Numbered from the stretch's first letter, positions 25,469 to 34,900 are shown. The stretch: 64,000 bases of DNA from Chryseobacterium jejuense (GCF_900100075.1 NZ_FNEG01000003.1:523978-587977), one strand, 5' to 3'. Numbers and translations: made by a program. The notes: generated by a model from the sequence alone, not told the origin.

Positions 25469-26949
25469 ACGGCTTCTAATTGTAATGATCCTGAATTCAC
25501 TTCTCCATCTACAATTCTGCTGATTTGTAGTGGATTTTCATTTTTAAGTTCTTCCGGTAAGAATTCATCCGGCCAGTTCTGAAAAGAAATGGGGCGAACA
25601 AAGCGCTTAACGGCATCGGGTCCTACAGAAGTAAAGCGTGCATCAGTTGTAGACGGAAACGGTCCTCCATGCTGCATGGCATAAACCACTTCTACTCCGG
25701 TAGGCATTCCGTTGAATAACAGTCTTCCGCATTTATCTTTCAAAAGATTAATAAGTTCAGTATTCTCATGTACATCATCTGGAGTTGCTGCTACAGTAAT
25801 GGTTAATTGTCCTTTTAATTTTTGAGCAATTTGTATACGCTCTTCCTTGCTTTCACAAGCCACAATGATTCCAAAAGGTCCGAAGACTTCTTCACTTAGT
25901 ACAGGATTATTGAGGAAGATGTGAGCATTGGTTTTTATAATGGCAGCACTTCCTTTGCCTTCTTCTTTTGCTGTTGAGGCGATTACTTCAACATCAAGTT
26001 GTGCTATTGCGGTTGCTTTATGATTTTCAAAACTTTCATAGATGCCATTGTGAAGCATGTTAGCTGGTGTTATTACCTGAATTTCCTGTTTTACTACTGC
26101 AATAAAACGATCCAGAGATTCTCCTTTCACTGCAATAAAAACTCCAGGATTAGTACAGAACTGTCCTACTCCTAATGTTAATGAGCTAATATATTCTTTA
26201 GCTAAAGCTTCTGCTTTATTTTCAATCAAGTTTTCCAGTGCAAATACCGGATTAATGCTTCCCATTTCTGCAAATACCGGAATAGGATTTTCGCGACGGC
26301 TGGCAATATCAAATAAAGCTTTCCCACCACTGAATGAACCGGTAAATGCTACTGCCTGAATATTCTGATGCTGGGTTAAATACGTTCCAATCTCATAGGA
26401 TGTTCCGGTAATGTGGCTGAAAATTCCTTCAGGCCATCCGAATTCTTTTACGGCATTTGTTATAGCATCAGCCATCATTTGAGACGTCTGAGGATGCGCC
26501 GGATGTGCTTTTACAATCACAGGGCAACCTGCTCCTATGGCACTTGCTGTATCTCCACCTGCTGTGGAAAAGGCAAATGGAAAATTACTGGCACCGAAAA
26601 CAACCACAGGTCCTAAGCCTATATTGTATTTTCTGAGATCTCCTTTCTGCTTCTCAGGCTGAGCAAGATCAATTCTTGGCTCAATATAAATTCCTGAGGC
26701 TACAGCTTTTGCATAATTTCTCCATTGGCCTACTGTTCTTGCTTTTTCACCGGTAAGTCTTGCCAACGGTAATGAAGTTTCGGTATGAGCCGTAGTTAAA
26801 AGCTCTTCTCCTAAAGCTTCAATCTGATCGGCAACGGCATTCATGAATGCCGCTCTCTCTTTTATGGTTGTATTCTTCAGGAACTGATACGCTTCAGAAG
26901 CCATCTGAATACTTAACTCAATGTTTTCTTTTGATGTTTCTTCAATCAT
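25465..26949 (-). CDS. 2-oxoglutarate semialdehyde dehydrogenase (aldehyde dehydrogenase family)
   Basis: NAD(P)-dependent aldehyde dehydrogenase of 494 residues. The coenzyme-loop motif is FTGSFSGGKALFD, the general-base Glu lies in FAEMGSINPVF, and the nucleophile Cys is in GQFCTNPGVF, a form typical of 2,5-dioxopentanoate dehydrogenases. In this operon it would take 2-oxoglutarate semialdehyde to 2-oxoglutarate, the exit to the TCA cycle. The spacer to the DHDPS-like gene is 16 bp, and it overlaps the epimerase gene by 4 bp. Confidence 0.88.
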   Translation of the reverse strand: MIEETSKENIELSIQMASEAYQFLKNTTIKERAAFMNAVADQIEALGEELLTTAHTETSLPLARLTGEKARTVGQWRNYAKAVASGIYIEPRIDLAQPEKQKGDLRKYNIGLGPVVVFGASNFPFAFSTAGGDTASAIGAGCPVIVKAHPAHPQTSQMMADAITNAVKEFGWPEGIFSHITGTSYEIGTYLTQHQNIQAVAFTGSFSGGKALFDIASRRENPIPVFAEMGSINPVFALENLIENKAEALAKEYISSLTLGVGQFCTNPGVFIAVKGESLDRFIAVVKQEIQVITPANMLHNGIYESFENHKATAIAQLDVEVIASTAKEEGKGSAAIIKTNAHIFLNNPVLSEEVFGPFGIIVACESKEERIQIAQKLKGQLTITVAATPDDVHENTELINLLKDKCGRLLFNGMPTGVEVVYAMQHGGPFPSTTDARFTSVGPDAVKRFVRPISFQNWPDEFLPEELKNENPLQISRIVDGEVNSGSLQLEAV

Positions 26950-26965
26950 AGCTTTTGTTCTGGTG

Positions 26966-27871
26966 TTAATCTAATGTTGGACGATTCGCTCTGCCCTCTT
27001 CAATAATCTTATTCACTTTTTGAGCTTCTTCACCCTGAAGTTCAAGGCGTGGTGCTCTTACATATGGATTGCTGATTCCTTCAGCGGTAGCAGCCAGTTT
27101 GATATACTGAATAAGCTTTGGATGAATATCTAACTCTAATAATGGCATAAACCATCTGTAAATGGCTACTGCTTTATTATATTCCCCTGCTTTGGCATAA
27201 TTATACATGGCCATTGTTTCATTAGGGAAAGCATCTACAAGCCCTGCTACCAATCCATCGGCTCCAAGCATTAATGTTTCAAGGCAGATGGTATCTACCC
27301 CACCAAGTATTTTGATTCTTTTTCCGAAACGGTTAATCATTCTGGTTACGTTGGCCAGATCTCTTGTAGATTCTTTAACAGCCTGAATGGTTGGGTATTC
27401 AATAAGCTCATCAAACATTTCCAGTGTTACATGAATTCCGTAATCAACAGGATTGTTATAGATAAGGATCGGAAGATCTGTGGCAGTAGCAACCGCTTTA
27501 AAATATTCTACCACTTCACGACTATCGGCTTTGTAACGCATAGGAGGAAGAAGCATTAATCCATCAGCTCCTAATTCTTTTGCTTTTTGAGCAAAATTGA
27601 CTGCATTTTTGGTTGTATTTTCAGAAAGGTTAAGGATAACGGGAATTCTGTCCGCTGTAATTTTTTTAGCATATTGAAGAAGTTCAAATTTTTCTTCAGT
27701 TTCCAACACACTGGCTTCTCCTAATGTTCCGGCAAGGATAATCCCATGAACTCCGGCTTTAATCTGGGCTTCTGTATTAACAGCAAACATTTCAAAATCA
27801 ATATTTCCTTCTTTTATAAAAGGAGTTAATACAGCAGGATAAATCCCTTCCCAGTTTAGTTTTGTACTCAT
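26966..27871 (-). CDS. DHDPS/NAL family protein (likely 1-pyrroline-4-hydroxy-2-carboxylate deaminase)
   Basis: Class I aldolase-fold enzyme of 301 residues. The Schiff-base lysine is K166 (QAVKESTRD) and the catalytic tyrosine Y138 (LIYNNPVDYG); the substrate loop is GTLGEASVL, where dihydrodipicolinate synthases have GTTGE. In a hydroxyproline operon such proteins deaminate the pyrroline-hydroxy-carboxylate to 2-oxoglutarate semialdehyde, so it is unlikely to be the lysine-pathway DapA. It is the first gene of the operon; TAGTTTTG, a fit to the -7 element, lies about 20 bp upstream of its ATG. Confidence 0.87.
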   Translation of the reverse strand: MSTKLNWEGIYPAVLTPFIKEGNIDFEMFAVNTEAQIKAGVHGIILAGTLGEASVLETEEKFELLQYAKKITADRIPVILNLSENTTKNAVNFAQKAKELGADGLMLLPPMRYKADSREVVEYFKAVATATDLPILIYNNPVDYGIHVTLEMFDELIEYPTIQAVKESTRDLANVTRMINRFGKRIKILGGVDTICLETLMLGADGLVAGLVDAFPNETMAMYNYAKAGEYNKAVAIYRWFMPLLELDIHPKLIQYIKLAATAEGISNPYVRAPRLELQGEEAQKVNKIIEEGRANRPTLD

Positions 27872-27888
27872 ATCAAATAATATTTATT

Positions 27889-27896
27889 CAAAACTA
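27889..27896 (-). promoter_or_regulatory. Putative -7 element of the hydroxyproline operon
   Basis: Minus-strand TAGTTTTG matches TAnnTTTG about 18 bp before the ATG at 27871. No TTG is found at the proper distance upstream, as might be expected of a promoter that needs an activator such as the adjacent AraC protein. Confidence 0.35.
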
Positions 27897-27959
27897 AGTG
27901 AATTTCAAAACGGTAAATGTTAATATTTTAATGAGTTCTGACCGTATTTTAACATGTAG

Positions 27960-28844
27960 TTATTCGTGGTCAAAAGTTGCTTCTTTATAATGCTTCAGAT
28001 ATTCTTTAGGAGAATATTTCATAATGGATTTAAAAACGCGGTTGAAATTGGTTAAACTATTGAATCCGCTGTTAAAGGCAACAGAGGAAATACTGTATCT
28101 GCTGCTTGACGTTAATAATCTGCAGGCCCTCTGTACTCTTAATTCATTAAGATATTGAATATAAGTAATCCTGGTGTGTTTTTTAAAGGATCTGCAGAAT
28201 GCCTGCGGAGTCATACAGGCTTCTTTAGCAATGGTATCAAGAGTAAGTTTATGCTGGGTGAAGTTTTTCTTAATATAGGATTGGGCATCTATAATTCTCT
28301 GGTCATTGTCAGAAATATGATTAGGTAGATTCTTTTCTGAAGATAATGGGATATGAAGATGCCTGTTCTGCATCAGATGGTTTAGAATCTTTATAAAATC
28401 TATAATCTGTTCTACTCCTTGTGTCTTTTGCAAAGCAGCCATACTTTCTCCTACATTTGCTTTTAATTTTGAAGCGACCTGAAATCCTATTTTTGAGTGT
28501 TCAATAAAATTTTTCAATTCTTCAAACTCTGGCAAGTCAAAAAAAGCAGATATTTTTTTATTGGGATCAAAGAAAATAGAGATAGCATGAACTTTTTGTT
28601 TTTCATTTTCAGCAAAATCACCTTTGAAAACGTGAGATTGATTAGCTCCCAGATAGAAAATATCTCCGGGCTCAAAGGTGAAAAGGTTTTGTTCTATGGC
28701 GAGAGTACCATGTCCCTTAAGGATCCACATGATCTGTGTTTCGGTATGCCGATGGAAATAAGGATAGAAATTAGGCATAATATCTTCCTGAATACGGATA
28801 CTTTTGTTGGTGTCGGCAGGGACTGAAAACTGAAGACTCTTCAT
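27960..28844 (-). CDS. AraC family transcriptional regulator of the hydroxyproline locus
   Basis: A 294-residue regulator with an N-terminal cupin sensor (FHRHTETQIMWILKGHGTLA; FEPGDIFYLGANQSHVF) and two C-terminal helix-turn-helix motifs (LDTIAKEACMTPQAFCRSFK; ISSVAFNSGFNSLTNFNRVF). It lies between the hydroxyproline operon, same strand and 88 bp upstream of it, and the divergent Xaa-Pro aminopeptidase gene 186 bp away. That position suits a regulator of both. The effector is presumably hydroxyproline or a pathway intermediate; this is inference. Confidence 0.9.
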   Translation of the reverse strand: MKSLQFSVPADTNKSIRIQEDIMPNFYPYFHRHTETQIMWILKGHGTLAIEQNLFTFEPGDIFYLGANQSHVFKGDFAENEKQKVHAISIFFDPNKKISAFFDLPEFEELKNFIEHSKIGFQVASKLKANVGESMAALQKTQGVEQIIDFIKILNHLMQNRHLHIPLSSEKNLPNHISDNDQRIIDAQSYIKKNFTQHKLTLDTIAKEACMTPQAFCRSFKKHTRITYIQYLNELRVQRACRLLTSSSRYSISSVAFNSGFNSLTNFNRVFKSIMKYSPKEYLKHYKEATFDHE

Positions 28845-29030
28845 ACAATCAATACTTTATAAGACCAATGAATGGGAAGGTTAAAATATTGCCGAATTTA
28901 AGCAAAATATGAACATTAAATATCATATTAAAATACAAACTTTACATCTTCATAATTTTAATGAATAAAGGACTTCAAATAGTACAAAATCGTAACTTTA
29001 AACTTTTAAAATAAAAAGTATTCATAATAT

Positions 29031-30425
29031 ATGTTTTCAGCACAGACTTATCAAGACAGAAGAGCCGTATTGCAGGGCAATGTGGCGAGTGGAATTCTAT
29101 TGTTTTTAGGAAATATAGAGAATCCTGTAAATTTTGAGCATAATCCTTATTATTTCCGTCAGGACAGTACGTTTCTGTATTATTTCGGGATTCAGGAGCC
29201 TAAGATTGCAGCGATTATTGACATTGATGAGAATAAGACGATTGTTTTCGGAGATGAACTGAGTATTGATGATATTGTATGGATGGGCAGGCAGGAAACG
29301 TTGAAAGAAAAGAGCCTGAAATCCGGAGTACAGGAAAGGTTACCGTATGCAGAGCTTTCTCAATACCTTCTGAAAGCACAATCCTCTGGCAGAAAGGTAC
29401 ATTATCTTCCACCCTATCAGCCTTCTAATAAAATTGTATTAACAGATCTTTTAGGGATTAAAATAGCAGAGTTGCAGCCTTCTGTGGAAATGATAAAAGC
29501 TGTTGTAAAACAACGTTCTGTAAAAGAAGCTCAGGAAATTGTACAGATAGAAGAAGCGGTTAACGTGTCTAATGAAATGCACCTTTTGGCGATGAGAATA
29601 GCTAAGCCGGGTGTTAAAGAATATGAGATTGCTAATGCTATTCAATATCTTGCTGCTAACAAAGAATGTCAGATGTCTTATCCTCCGATTGTTACTATAA
29701 ATGGAGGCATCCTTCACAATCATTATCGCCTTAATACCCTGAAAGACGGAGATCTTTTTCTTAATGACTCCGGTGCTGAAACGGCTATGGGCTATGCAGG
29801 TGATTTAACCAGAACATTTCCTGTAAGCAAAACCTTTAGTACGAAACAAAAGGAAATCTATGAGATCGTTTTGAATTCATTTAATAATGCTCATCATCTT
29901 TTGAAACCGGGAGTTAAGTTTAAAGACATTTATCTGAAAGCTTCTGAATATCTGGTGGAAGGACTTGTTGACTTGGGATTAATGAAAGGAAATCCTGAAG
30001 AAGCAGTGAAAAACAATGCTCATACCCTATTTTTCCAGTGTGGATTAGGGCATATGATGGGATTGGATGTGCATGATATGGAGGATCTTGGAGAGCAATA
30101 TATCGGTTATACAGAGGAAGAGCCAAAAGATACTCAAACATTCGGCCTTAAATCTTTACGTTTAGGAAAAGCTTTAGAATCCGGATATGTGGTAACGGTG
30201 GAACCTGGTATTTATATGATTCCGGAGCTGATTGATATCTGGCAGTCTGAAAATAAAAATGCGGAATTTATTAATTATGATAAAGTAAATGAATACCGAA
30301 ACTTCGGTGGCGTTCGTGTAGAAGATGATTTCCTGATTACAGATGATAGCTACAAACTTCTTGGAAACGGATTGATTACTACGGTTGATGAAATTGAAAA
30401 CTACAGAGCCGAATATTTAGCTTAA
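29031..30425 (+). CDS. pepP: Xaa-Pro aminopeptidase (M24B family)
   Basis: Cytoplasmic metallopeptidase removing the N-terminal residue before proline, 464 residues. An N-terminal creatinase-like domain (~1-170) precedes the pita-bread catalytic domain. All five dimetal ligands are seen in their motifs: Asp in NDSGAE, Asp in GDLTRTF, His in GLGHMMGLDVHD, Glu in VEPGIY and Glu in VRVEDD. No signal peptide is evident. It is followed after 14 bp by the dipeptidyl peptidase IV gene, so two proline-directed peptidases are made together, divergent from the hydroxyproline operon. A weak TAACTTTA -7-like element lies ~30 bp upstream. Confidence 0.93.
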   Translation: MFSAQTYQDRRAVLQGNVASGILLFLGNIENPVNFEHNPYYFRQDSTFLYYFGIQEPKIAAIIDIDENKTIVFGDELSIDDIVWMGRQETLKEKSLKSGVQERLPYAELSQYLLKAQSSGRKVHYLPPYQPSNKIVLTDLLGIKIAELQPSVEMIKAVVKQRSVKEAQEIVQIEEAVNVSNEMHLLAMRIAKPGVKEYEIANAIQYLAANKECQMSYPPIVTINGGILHNHYRLNTLKDGDLFLNDSGAETAMGYAGDLTRTFPVSKTFSTKQKEIYEIVLNSFNNAHHLLKPGVKFKDIYLKASEYLVEGLVDLGLMKGNPEEAVKNNAHTLFFQCGLGHMMGLDVHDMEDLGEQYIGYTEEEPKDTQTFGLKSLRLGKALESGYVVTVEPGIYMIPELIDIWQSENKNAEFINYDKVNEYRNFGGVRVEDDFLITDDSYKLLGNGLITTVDEIENYRAEYLA

Positions 30426-30439
30426 TTGAGATCATATCT

Positions 30440-32611
30440 ATGAAAAATATTAAAAAAATAACGGCTATTGCCTTATACTTCCTGTGTCTGTCACCATTGG
30501 CAGCCCAAAAAACACAATGGACTCCTGATGGTAACGCTTATTACTCATTTACCCAAAATGGTGTTGGGATTATTGATGTGTTGAATCCTGGAAAAGATCA
30601 GGCTTTTTTAAGCAATAATGAATTGATTCCTTCGGGAAGCTCTACGGCTTTAGAAGTACAGAGTTTTCAGGTTTCTCCTGATGGTAAAAGTCTGTTACTT
30701 TTCACCAATACCCAGAAAGTATGGCGAGACAATACCCGTGGAGATTACTGGATCTTTGATAAAAATACCAAGAAACTTACTCAGCTTGGAAAAGACCTGC
30801 CAACATCATCCTTAATGTTTGCTAAGTTCTCCCCTGATGGTAAAAAGGTAGCTTATGTGTCTAAGCATAATATTTATATTGAAGATCTTACCAATAATCA
30901 GCATACTAAAATTACCAATGATGGTACAGACCGAATGATTAACGGTACTTTCGATTGGGCTTATGAAGAGGAATTTGGGACTCAGGATGGTTTCAGATGG
31001 TCTCCGGACGGAAGTAAAATTGCATACTGGAAACTGGATGCAAGAGGAACAAAAAACTTTCTGATGATTAATAATACGGATAGTTTATACTCATTTACCG
31101 TTCCTGTAGAATATCCGAAAGTGGGTGAAAACCCCTCAGGATGCAGCATCTGGTTCTATGATCTTGCTTCAAAATCTTCTAAGAAAGCAGATATAGCTGG
31201 TGACGAGGTACAGAATTATATTCCGAGAATGGAATGGGTACTGGATTCTCAATCTATTATTCTGCAGCAATTAAACAGAAAACAGAATCAGAGTAAAATT
31301 ATGGTGGCTGATGCTCAGTCAGGAAGTAGTAAAACCATTCATACGGAGACAGATCCTGCATGGATAGACATCAAATCCCGTTGGAATGACAATGATCCAA
31401 GCGGTTGGGACTGGATCAATAATGGTAAAGAGTTCTTATGGCTTTCTGAAAAAGACGGCTGGAGACATATTTATAAAATAGATATGACCGGTAAAGAAAC
31501 TTTGCTTACAAAAGATGCTTTTGACGTTATAAAACCAGAGTTTTTTGATGTTCCAAATAAACAGATCTACTTCTTAGCGTCTCCTACTAATGCTACTCAG
31601 AAATATCTGTATAAAGTAAGTATGCAAGGCGGAAAAGCTCAAAGACTTACTCCGGAAATCTACACCGGATCCAATCAATATATGATATCTCCCAACGGGA
31701 AAATTGCGATGTTTAACAATAGTAGTGTCAATGCACGTTCAGCAGGTGCTGTGGTATCGTTGCCGGAACATAAAGAACTTGTAGCTGCCAAGACTGTTTT
31801 AAAAGCAGATCCTGCAAGAGCTAAAACAGAGTTTTTCCAGATCACCACACAAGATGGAGCTACATTAGACGGATGGGTTGTAAAACCTAAAGATTTTGAT
31901 CCCAATAAAAAATACCCGATTGTTTTCATGGTGTATGGTGAGCCGGGTTCACAAACAGTAACGGATAATTTTAACGCAGGGAAAAATGGGTTGTATATTG
32001 GAGATATGGCCAAGGATGGCTATCTGTATGTTTCTCTTGAAAACCGTGGAACACCTGCTCCTAAAGGTCGTGAATGGAGAAAATCCATTTACCGTAAAAT
32101 AGGCCAGCTTAATATTCGCGATCAGGCGATGGGTGCTAAAGCTCTATTTGCAAAATGGTCTTATGTAGATACTTCCAGAGTGGCCGTATGGGGCTGGAGC
32201 GGTGGTGGCTCTTCCACATTAAACCTTTTAGGACAATATCCTGATATTTACCAGACCGGAATTGCCATTGCTCCGGTAGCCAATCAATTGTTCTACGACA
32301 ATATTTACCAGGAACGTTATATGGGACTTCCACAGGAAAACAGGGAAGATTTTGTTAACGGTTCCCCATTGGCTTATGCTAAAAATCTGAAAGGAAATCT
32401 TTTGTTGGTTCATGGAACCGGTGATGATAATGTACATTATCAGAATACGGAAGTATATATTAATGAACTGGTAAAATATAATAAGCAGTTTCAATTGATG
32501 TCTTATCCTAACAGAACTCACTCTATCAGTGAAGGGGAAGGAACATCGTTGCACCTGGCTACTATGTTTACGAAATATTTGAAAGAACATTGTCCTCCGG
32601 GAGGAAGATAA
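30440..32611 (+). CDS. Dipeptidyl peptidase IV (S9 family prolyl peptidase)
   Basis: Releases X-Pro dipeptides from peptide N-termini; 723 residues with a signal peptide ending in SPLAAQK, hence periplasmic. The N-terminal beta-propeller (~40-480, with DWAYEEEFG, the Glu motif that anchors substrate N-termini in DPP IV) precedes the alpha/beta-hydrolase domain. The catalytic triad is Ser587 in GWSGGGSS (usually GWSYGG), Asp at 662 or 663 in HGTGDDNVH and His694 in NRTHSI. It forms an operon with Xaa-Pro aminopeptidase and ends in a strong terminator. Together they would degrade collagen-type peptides rich in proline. Confidence 0.93.
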   Translation: MKNIKKITAIALYFLCLSPLAAQKTQWTPDGNAYYSFTQNGVGIIDVLNPGKDQAFLSNNELIPSGSSTALEVQSFQVSPDGKSLLLFTNTQKVWRDNTRGDYWIFDKNTKKLTQLGKDLPTSSLMFAKFSPDGKKVAYVSKHNIYIEDLTNNQHTKITNDGTDRMINGTFDWAYEEEFGTQDGFRWSPDGSKIAYWKLDARGTKNFLMINNTDSLYSFTVPVEYPKVGENPSGCSIWFYDLASKSSKKADIAGDEVQNYIPRMEWVLDSQSIILQQLNRKQNQSKIMVADAQSGSSKTIHTETDPAWIDIKSRWNDNDPSGWDWINNGKEFLWLSEKDGWRHIYKIDMTGKETLLTKDAFDVIKPEFFDVPNKQIYFLASPTNATQKYLYKVSMQGGKAQRLTPEIYTGSNQYMISPNGKIAMFNNSSVNARSAGAVVSLPEHKELVAAKTVLKADPARAKTEFFQITTQDGATLDGWVVKPKDFDPNKKYPIVFMVYGEPGSQTVTDNFNAGKNGLYIGDMAKDGYLYVSLENRGTPAPKGREWRKSIYRKIGQLNIRDQAMGAKALFAKWSYVDTSRVAVWGWSGGGSSTLNLLGQYPDIYQTGIAIAPVANQLFYDNIYQERYMGLPQENREDFVNGSPLAYAKNLKGNLLLVHGTGDDNVHYQNTEVYINELVKYNKQFQLMSYPNRTHSISEGEGTSLHLATMFTKYLKEHCPPGGR

Positions 32612-32620
32612 TACATGAGA

Positions 32621-32644
32621 AAATCCCACATTGTTGTGGGATTT
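32621..32644. terminator. Rho-independent terminator
   Basis: AAATCCCACA (32621-32630) pairs with TGTGGGATTT (32635-32644) and is followed by a T-rich tail. It closes the peptidase operon and may also serve the convergent lipocalin-like gene. Confidence 0.8.
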
Positions 32645-32660
32645 TTATTTTTTAGCCTAT

Positions 32661-33086
32661 TTATTTTCTTTTAAATACAATATTCCAGGTTATTTGAAAA
32701 GGTTCACCTTTGTATTTGTCAGTTTCCCGCATAACAATTTTCATTGTTGTTTTGTCTAATTGGGCGATTTCAAATTTTCTTTCATAATTGCCACCTTCGA
32801 ATAAAGATAAGACTTTATCATCATTAGGATCCAATAAATATGAAAAGTAAAGCTGAGCACTATCGGTAATAGAACCATCTGCATTAAACTGCATGAAGTC
32901 ACTGCTGCTTAATCTATAATTTTGTACTGTTCGTTTTCCATTGGCTTCAACTCCCTCAGATGTTGAAAGTATGGGCTGCCATTTTCCAACAATCATTTTT
33001 TGATAAGATTGCTGATAAGGACTATTGAATGACAGTACTATCAAACAAAAAGTAAATAAAAGCAGAGCCAGATTAAAGGACTTCAT
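32661..33086 (-). CDS. Lipocalin-like secreted protein
   Basis: A small exported protein. The ATG at 33086 (MKSFNLALLLFTFCLIVLSF) gives a clean signal peptide, so I prefer it to the ATG 27 bp upstream; the product is about 141 residues. After the signal come IVGKWQP and alternating beta strands (SDFMQFNADGSITDSAQLYF), the pattern of lipocalin-like domains common in this phylum. Ligand and role unknown. It is convergent with the DPP IV gene. Confidence 0.7.
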   Translation of the reverse strand: MKSFNLALLLFTFCLIVLSFNSPYQQSYQKMIVGKWQPILSTSEGVEANGKRTVQNYRLSSSDFMQFNADGSITDSAQLYFSYLLDPNDDKVLSLFEGGNYERKFEIAQLDKTTMKIVMRETDKYKGEPFQITWNIVFKRK

Positions 33087-33195
33087 TATATTTTGGATTT
33101 GAATGAATATCAATAACTAATTTCCAAATGTAGTAACAAATCTGCTTGATTATAGAAAATTGTTTTTATATCTTTAAATTCATAAAATCCTTAAG

Positions 33196-33801
33196 TTGAA
33201 ACTACCACTCTCCTATTATTCCAATCAAGACGTTCTTTTTCTGGCTCAGGATCTTCTGGGAAAAGTACTTTTTACAAATATTACTGGCGAAATAACAGCT
33301 GGAATTATTGTAGAAACAGAAGCTTACTTTGGGGTGAAAGACAAAGCTTCTCATGCCTATGGCGGCCGGAGAACTGACAGAACTGAAACATTGTACAATC
33401 ACGGTGGAGTTTCCTATGTGTATTTATGTTATGGGATCCATCATCTTTTCAATATTGTGACTTCTGTGGAAGATGATCCTCACGCTGTTTTGGTGAGAGC
33501 CGTTGAGCCATTGATAGGAAAAGAAATTATAGAGATCAGGAGAAATATGCCAGCTTCCAAAGCCGCAATTTCAGCCGGTCCAGGATCTGCTGCTAAAGCA
33601 TTGGGAATTGATCGTTCATTCAATAAAAAAGATCTTAGCGGAACTGAAATCTGGATTGAAGATCACGGGATTCAATATCCTTCTGATGATATTGTTGCAG
33701 GACCTCGTATAGGAGTGGCTTATGCACAGGAAGATGCATTGTTACCTTGGCGTTTTTTTGTGAAAGGAAATAAATATGTAAGCAAGCCTAACAAAATATA
33801 G
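33196..33801 (+). CDS. 3-methyladenine DNA glycosylase (AAG/MPG family)
   Basis: Base-excision repair enzyme removing alkylated purines, 201 residues. Family motifs are complete: the catalytic-site IIVETEAYFGVKDKASHAYG, YVYLCYGIHHLFNIVT, and the substrate-pocket GPGSAAKALGI. The start codon is TTG at 33196; no ATG lies upstream in frame, and the TTG places MKLPLSYYSN at the usual distance from the first conserved motif. It converges, with only 6 bp between stops, on a second DNA glycosylase gene. Confidence 0.92.
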   Translation: MKLPLSYYSNQDVLFLAQDLLGKVLFTNITGEITAGIIVETEAYFGVKDKASHAYGGRRTDRTETLYNHGGVSYVYLCYGIHHLFNIVTSVEDDPHAVLVRAVEPLIGKEIIEIRRNMPASKAAISAGPGSAAKALGIDRSFNKKDLSGTEIWIEDHGIQYPSDDIVAGPRIGVAYAQEDALLPWRFFVKGNKYVSKPNKI

Positions 33802-33807
33802 ACCTTA

Positions 33808-34308
33808 CTACGGATGGATGACCTTATAAAGTTCTTTATAATACCCAATAAGATCCTCCAGAGAAAATCCACGATTCAAGCCACTGGTATTAGGTAAAAC
33901 CCATACTTTAGCACCATAGAAGTCCTCTGGTTGTTGTCCCCATGGGATTTCTTTCTTTTTAGAAAAAGCTTTATACGCAGCTTTACCCAGAAAAGCTACA
34001 TATTGAGGCTGGAACTTCGTTATTTTGGTTGTGAAAGCTTCAAGAGCATCATCAAATTCATTCTTCGAAAGTTCGTCAGCACGGGAAGTCGCTCTCGCAA
34101 CAGCCGTTGTTAAGCCACATCCAAATTCTAAAATAACAGTATCATTCACTGCTTCAATTTCGTAAGGTGTAAATCCGGATTGATGAAGAACTTTCCAAAA
34201 TCGGTTGCTTCTCCCTGAAAAATGATGCCCGTCATTTGAAGATTTCAAACCGGGATTAATTCCACAAAAAATAACATCCAGATTAGGAGCAATGATATCT
34301 GTTAACAT
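33808..34308 (-). CDS. mug: G/U mismatch-specific (Mug/TDG-type) DNA glycosylase
   Basis: Uracil-DNA-glycosylase superfamily enzyme, 166 residues, acting on G:U and G:T mispairs. The motif 1 sequence FCGINPGLKSS and the C-terminal motif VLPNTSGLNRGFSLED are characteristic of Mug. The GHHFSGRSNRFWKVLHQSG stretch after motif 1 is conserved. It ends 6 bp from the stop of the alkyladenine glycosylase gene, so two repair genes face each other; a shared regulation is not shown by the sequence. Confidence 0.92.
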   Translation of the reverse strand: MLTDIIAPNLDVIFCGINPGLKSSNDGHHFSGRSNRFWKVLHQSGFTPYEIEAVNDTVILEFGCGLTTAVARATSRADELSKNEFDDALEAFTTKITKFQPQYVAFLGKAAYKAFSKKKEIPWGQQPEDFYGAKVWVLPNTSGLNRGFSLEDLIGYYKELYKVIHP

Positions 34309-34543
34309 TTTTCTTTTTTATAGTTTAAAGGTATTACTATTTCAGATATTCAGAATTAGATTTGAATATAAAAAATGTAACGCTTCGCACTCAGTATAAT
34401 ACGTTTTATCTGTGTTTTTTGCAGGATCACTCAGTTTATTCCTTTACGTATGAATAGGTTCTGATAATTTTACACAGTAATATGAAGGATGGAATACTAT
34501 AGAATAAAGAATATTTCCATTCCTGATCATTAAAATAAATAGT

Positions 34544-34861
34544 ATGAACTGGATTGCATTAATTATCGCAGGAATATTTGAAATTGGATGGCCGCTGGGC
34601 CTTAAGTTATCTCAGCAGCCTGACAGTAATAAATGGAGCTGGATTCTATTTTCAATAGCATGTATGACGGTGAGTGGCGCATTTCTATGGTATGCCCAGA
34701 AAAGTATTCCTATCGGGACGGCATATGCAGTGTGGACAGGAATCGGTGCGGTAGGCACTTTATTGGTTGGAGTTTTCTTTTTTCAGGACTCTGCAAATAT
34801 TTTCAGATTATTGTCTGCCTTACTCATTGTGGTCGGAATTGTCGGTCTCAAGCTATTTTAA
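34544..34861 (+). CDS. SMR family exporter, SugE/Gdx-like
   Basis: Four-helix small multidrug resistance protein of 105 residues. The essential membrane Glu is in IIAGIFEIGWPLGLKLS, and PIGTAYAVWTGIGAVGTLL is the second signature. The GIFEIGWPLGLK form and the GLKLF end resemble SugE, now known as the guanidinium exporter Gdx, more than EmrE. SugE-type genes are often preceded by a guanidine riboswitch; I see none in the 235 bp upstream. A stem-loop follows directly after the stop codon. Confidence 0.9.
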   Translation: MNWIALIIAGIFEIGWPLGLKLSQQPDSNKWSWILFSIACMTVSGAFLWYAQKSIPIGTAYAVWTGIGAVGTLLVGVFFFQDSANIFRLLSALLIVVGIVGLKLF

Positions 34862-34867
34862 TAAAAA

Positions 34868-34900
34868 TTGGCTTAAGATTATTCCTAATCATTAAGCCAA
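34868..34900. terminator. Terminator hairpin, copy 1 of a repeated element
   Basis: TTGGCTTAA (34868-34876) pairs with TTAAGCCAA (34892-34900), with an inner GATTA/TAATC stem. It ends the SMR gene. A near-identical hairpin, including flanking bases, occurs at 36322-36351 on the other side of the beta-lactamase gene. Confidence 0.7.

Noticed and set aside
26966..27871. Lysine-pathway dihydrodipicolinate synthase (DapA)
   Set aside because: The substrate loop departs from GTTGE and the gene heads a hydroxyproline operon.
33196..33801. The alkyladenine glycosylase as a pseudogene for lack of an ATG
   Set aside because: The whole conserved protein is open and a TTG codon stands at the expected start.
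34309..34543. Guanidine riboswitch before the SugE/Gdx-like gene
   Set aside because: None of the conserved guanidine-riboswitch words is seen in the 235 bp upstream; the region is AT-rich and unstructured apart from a weak stem.
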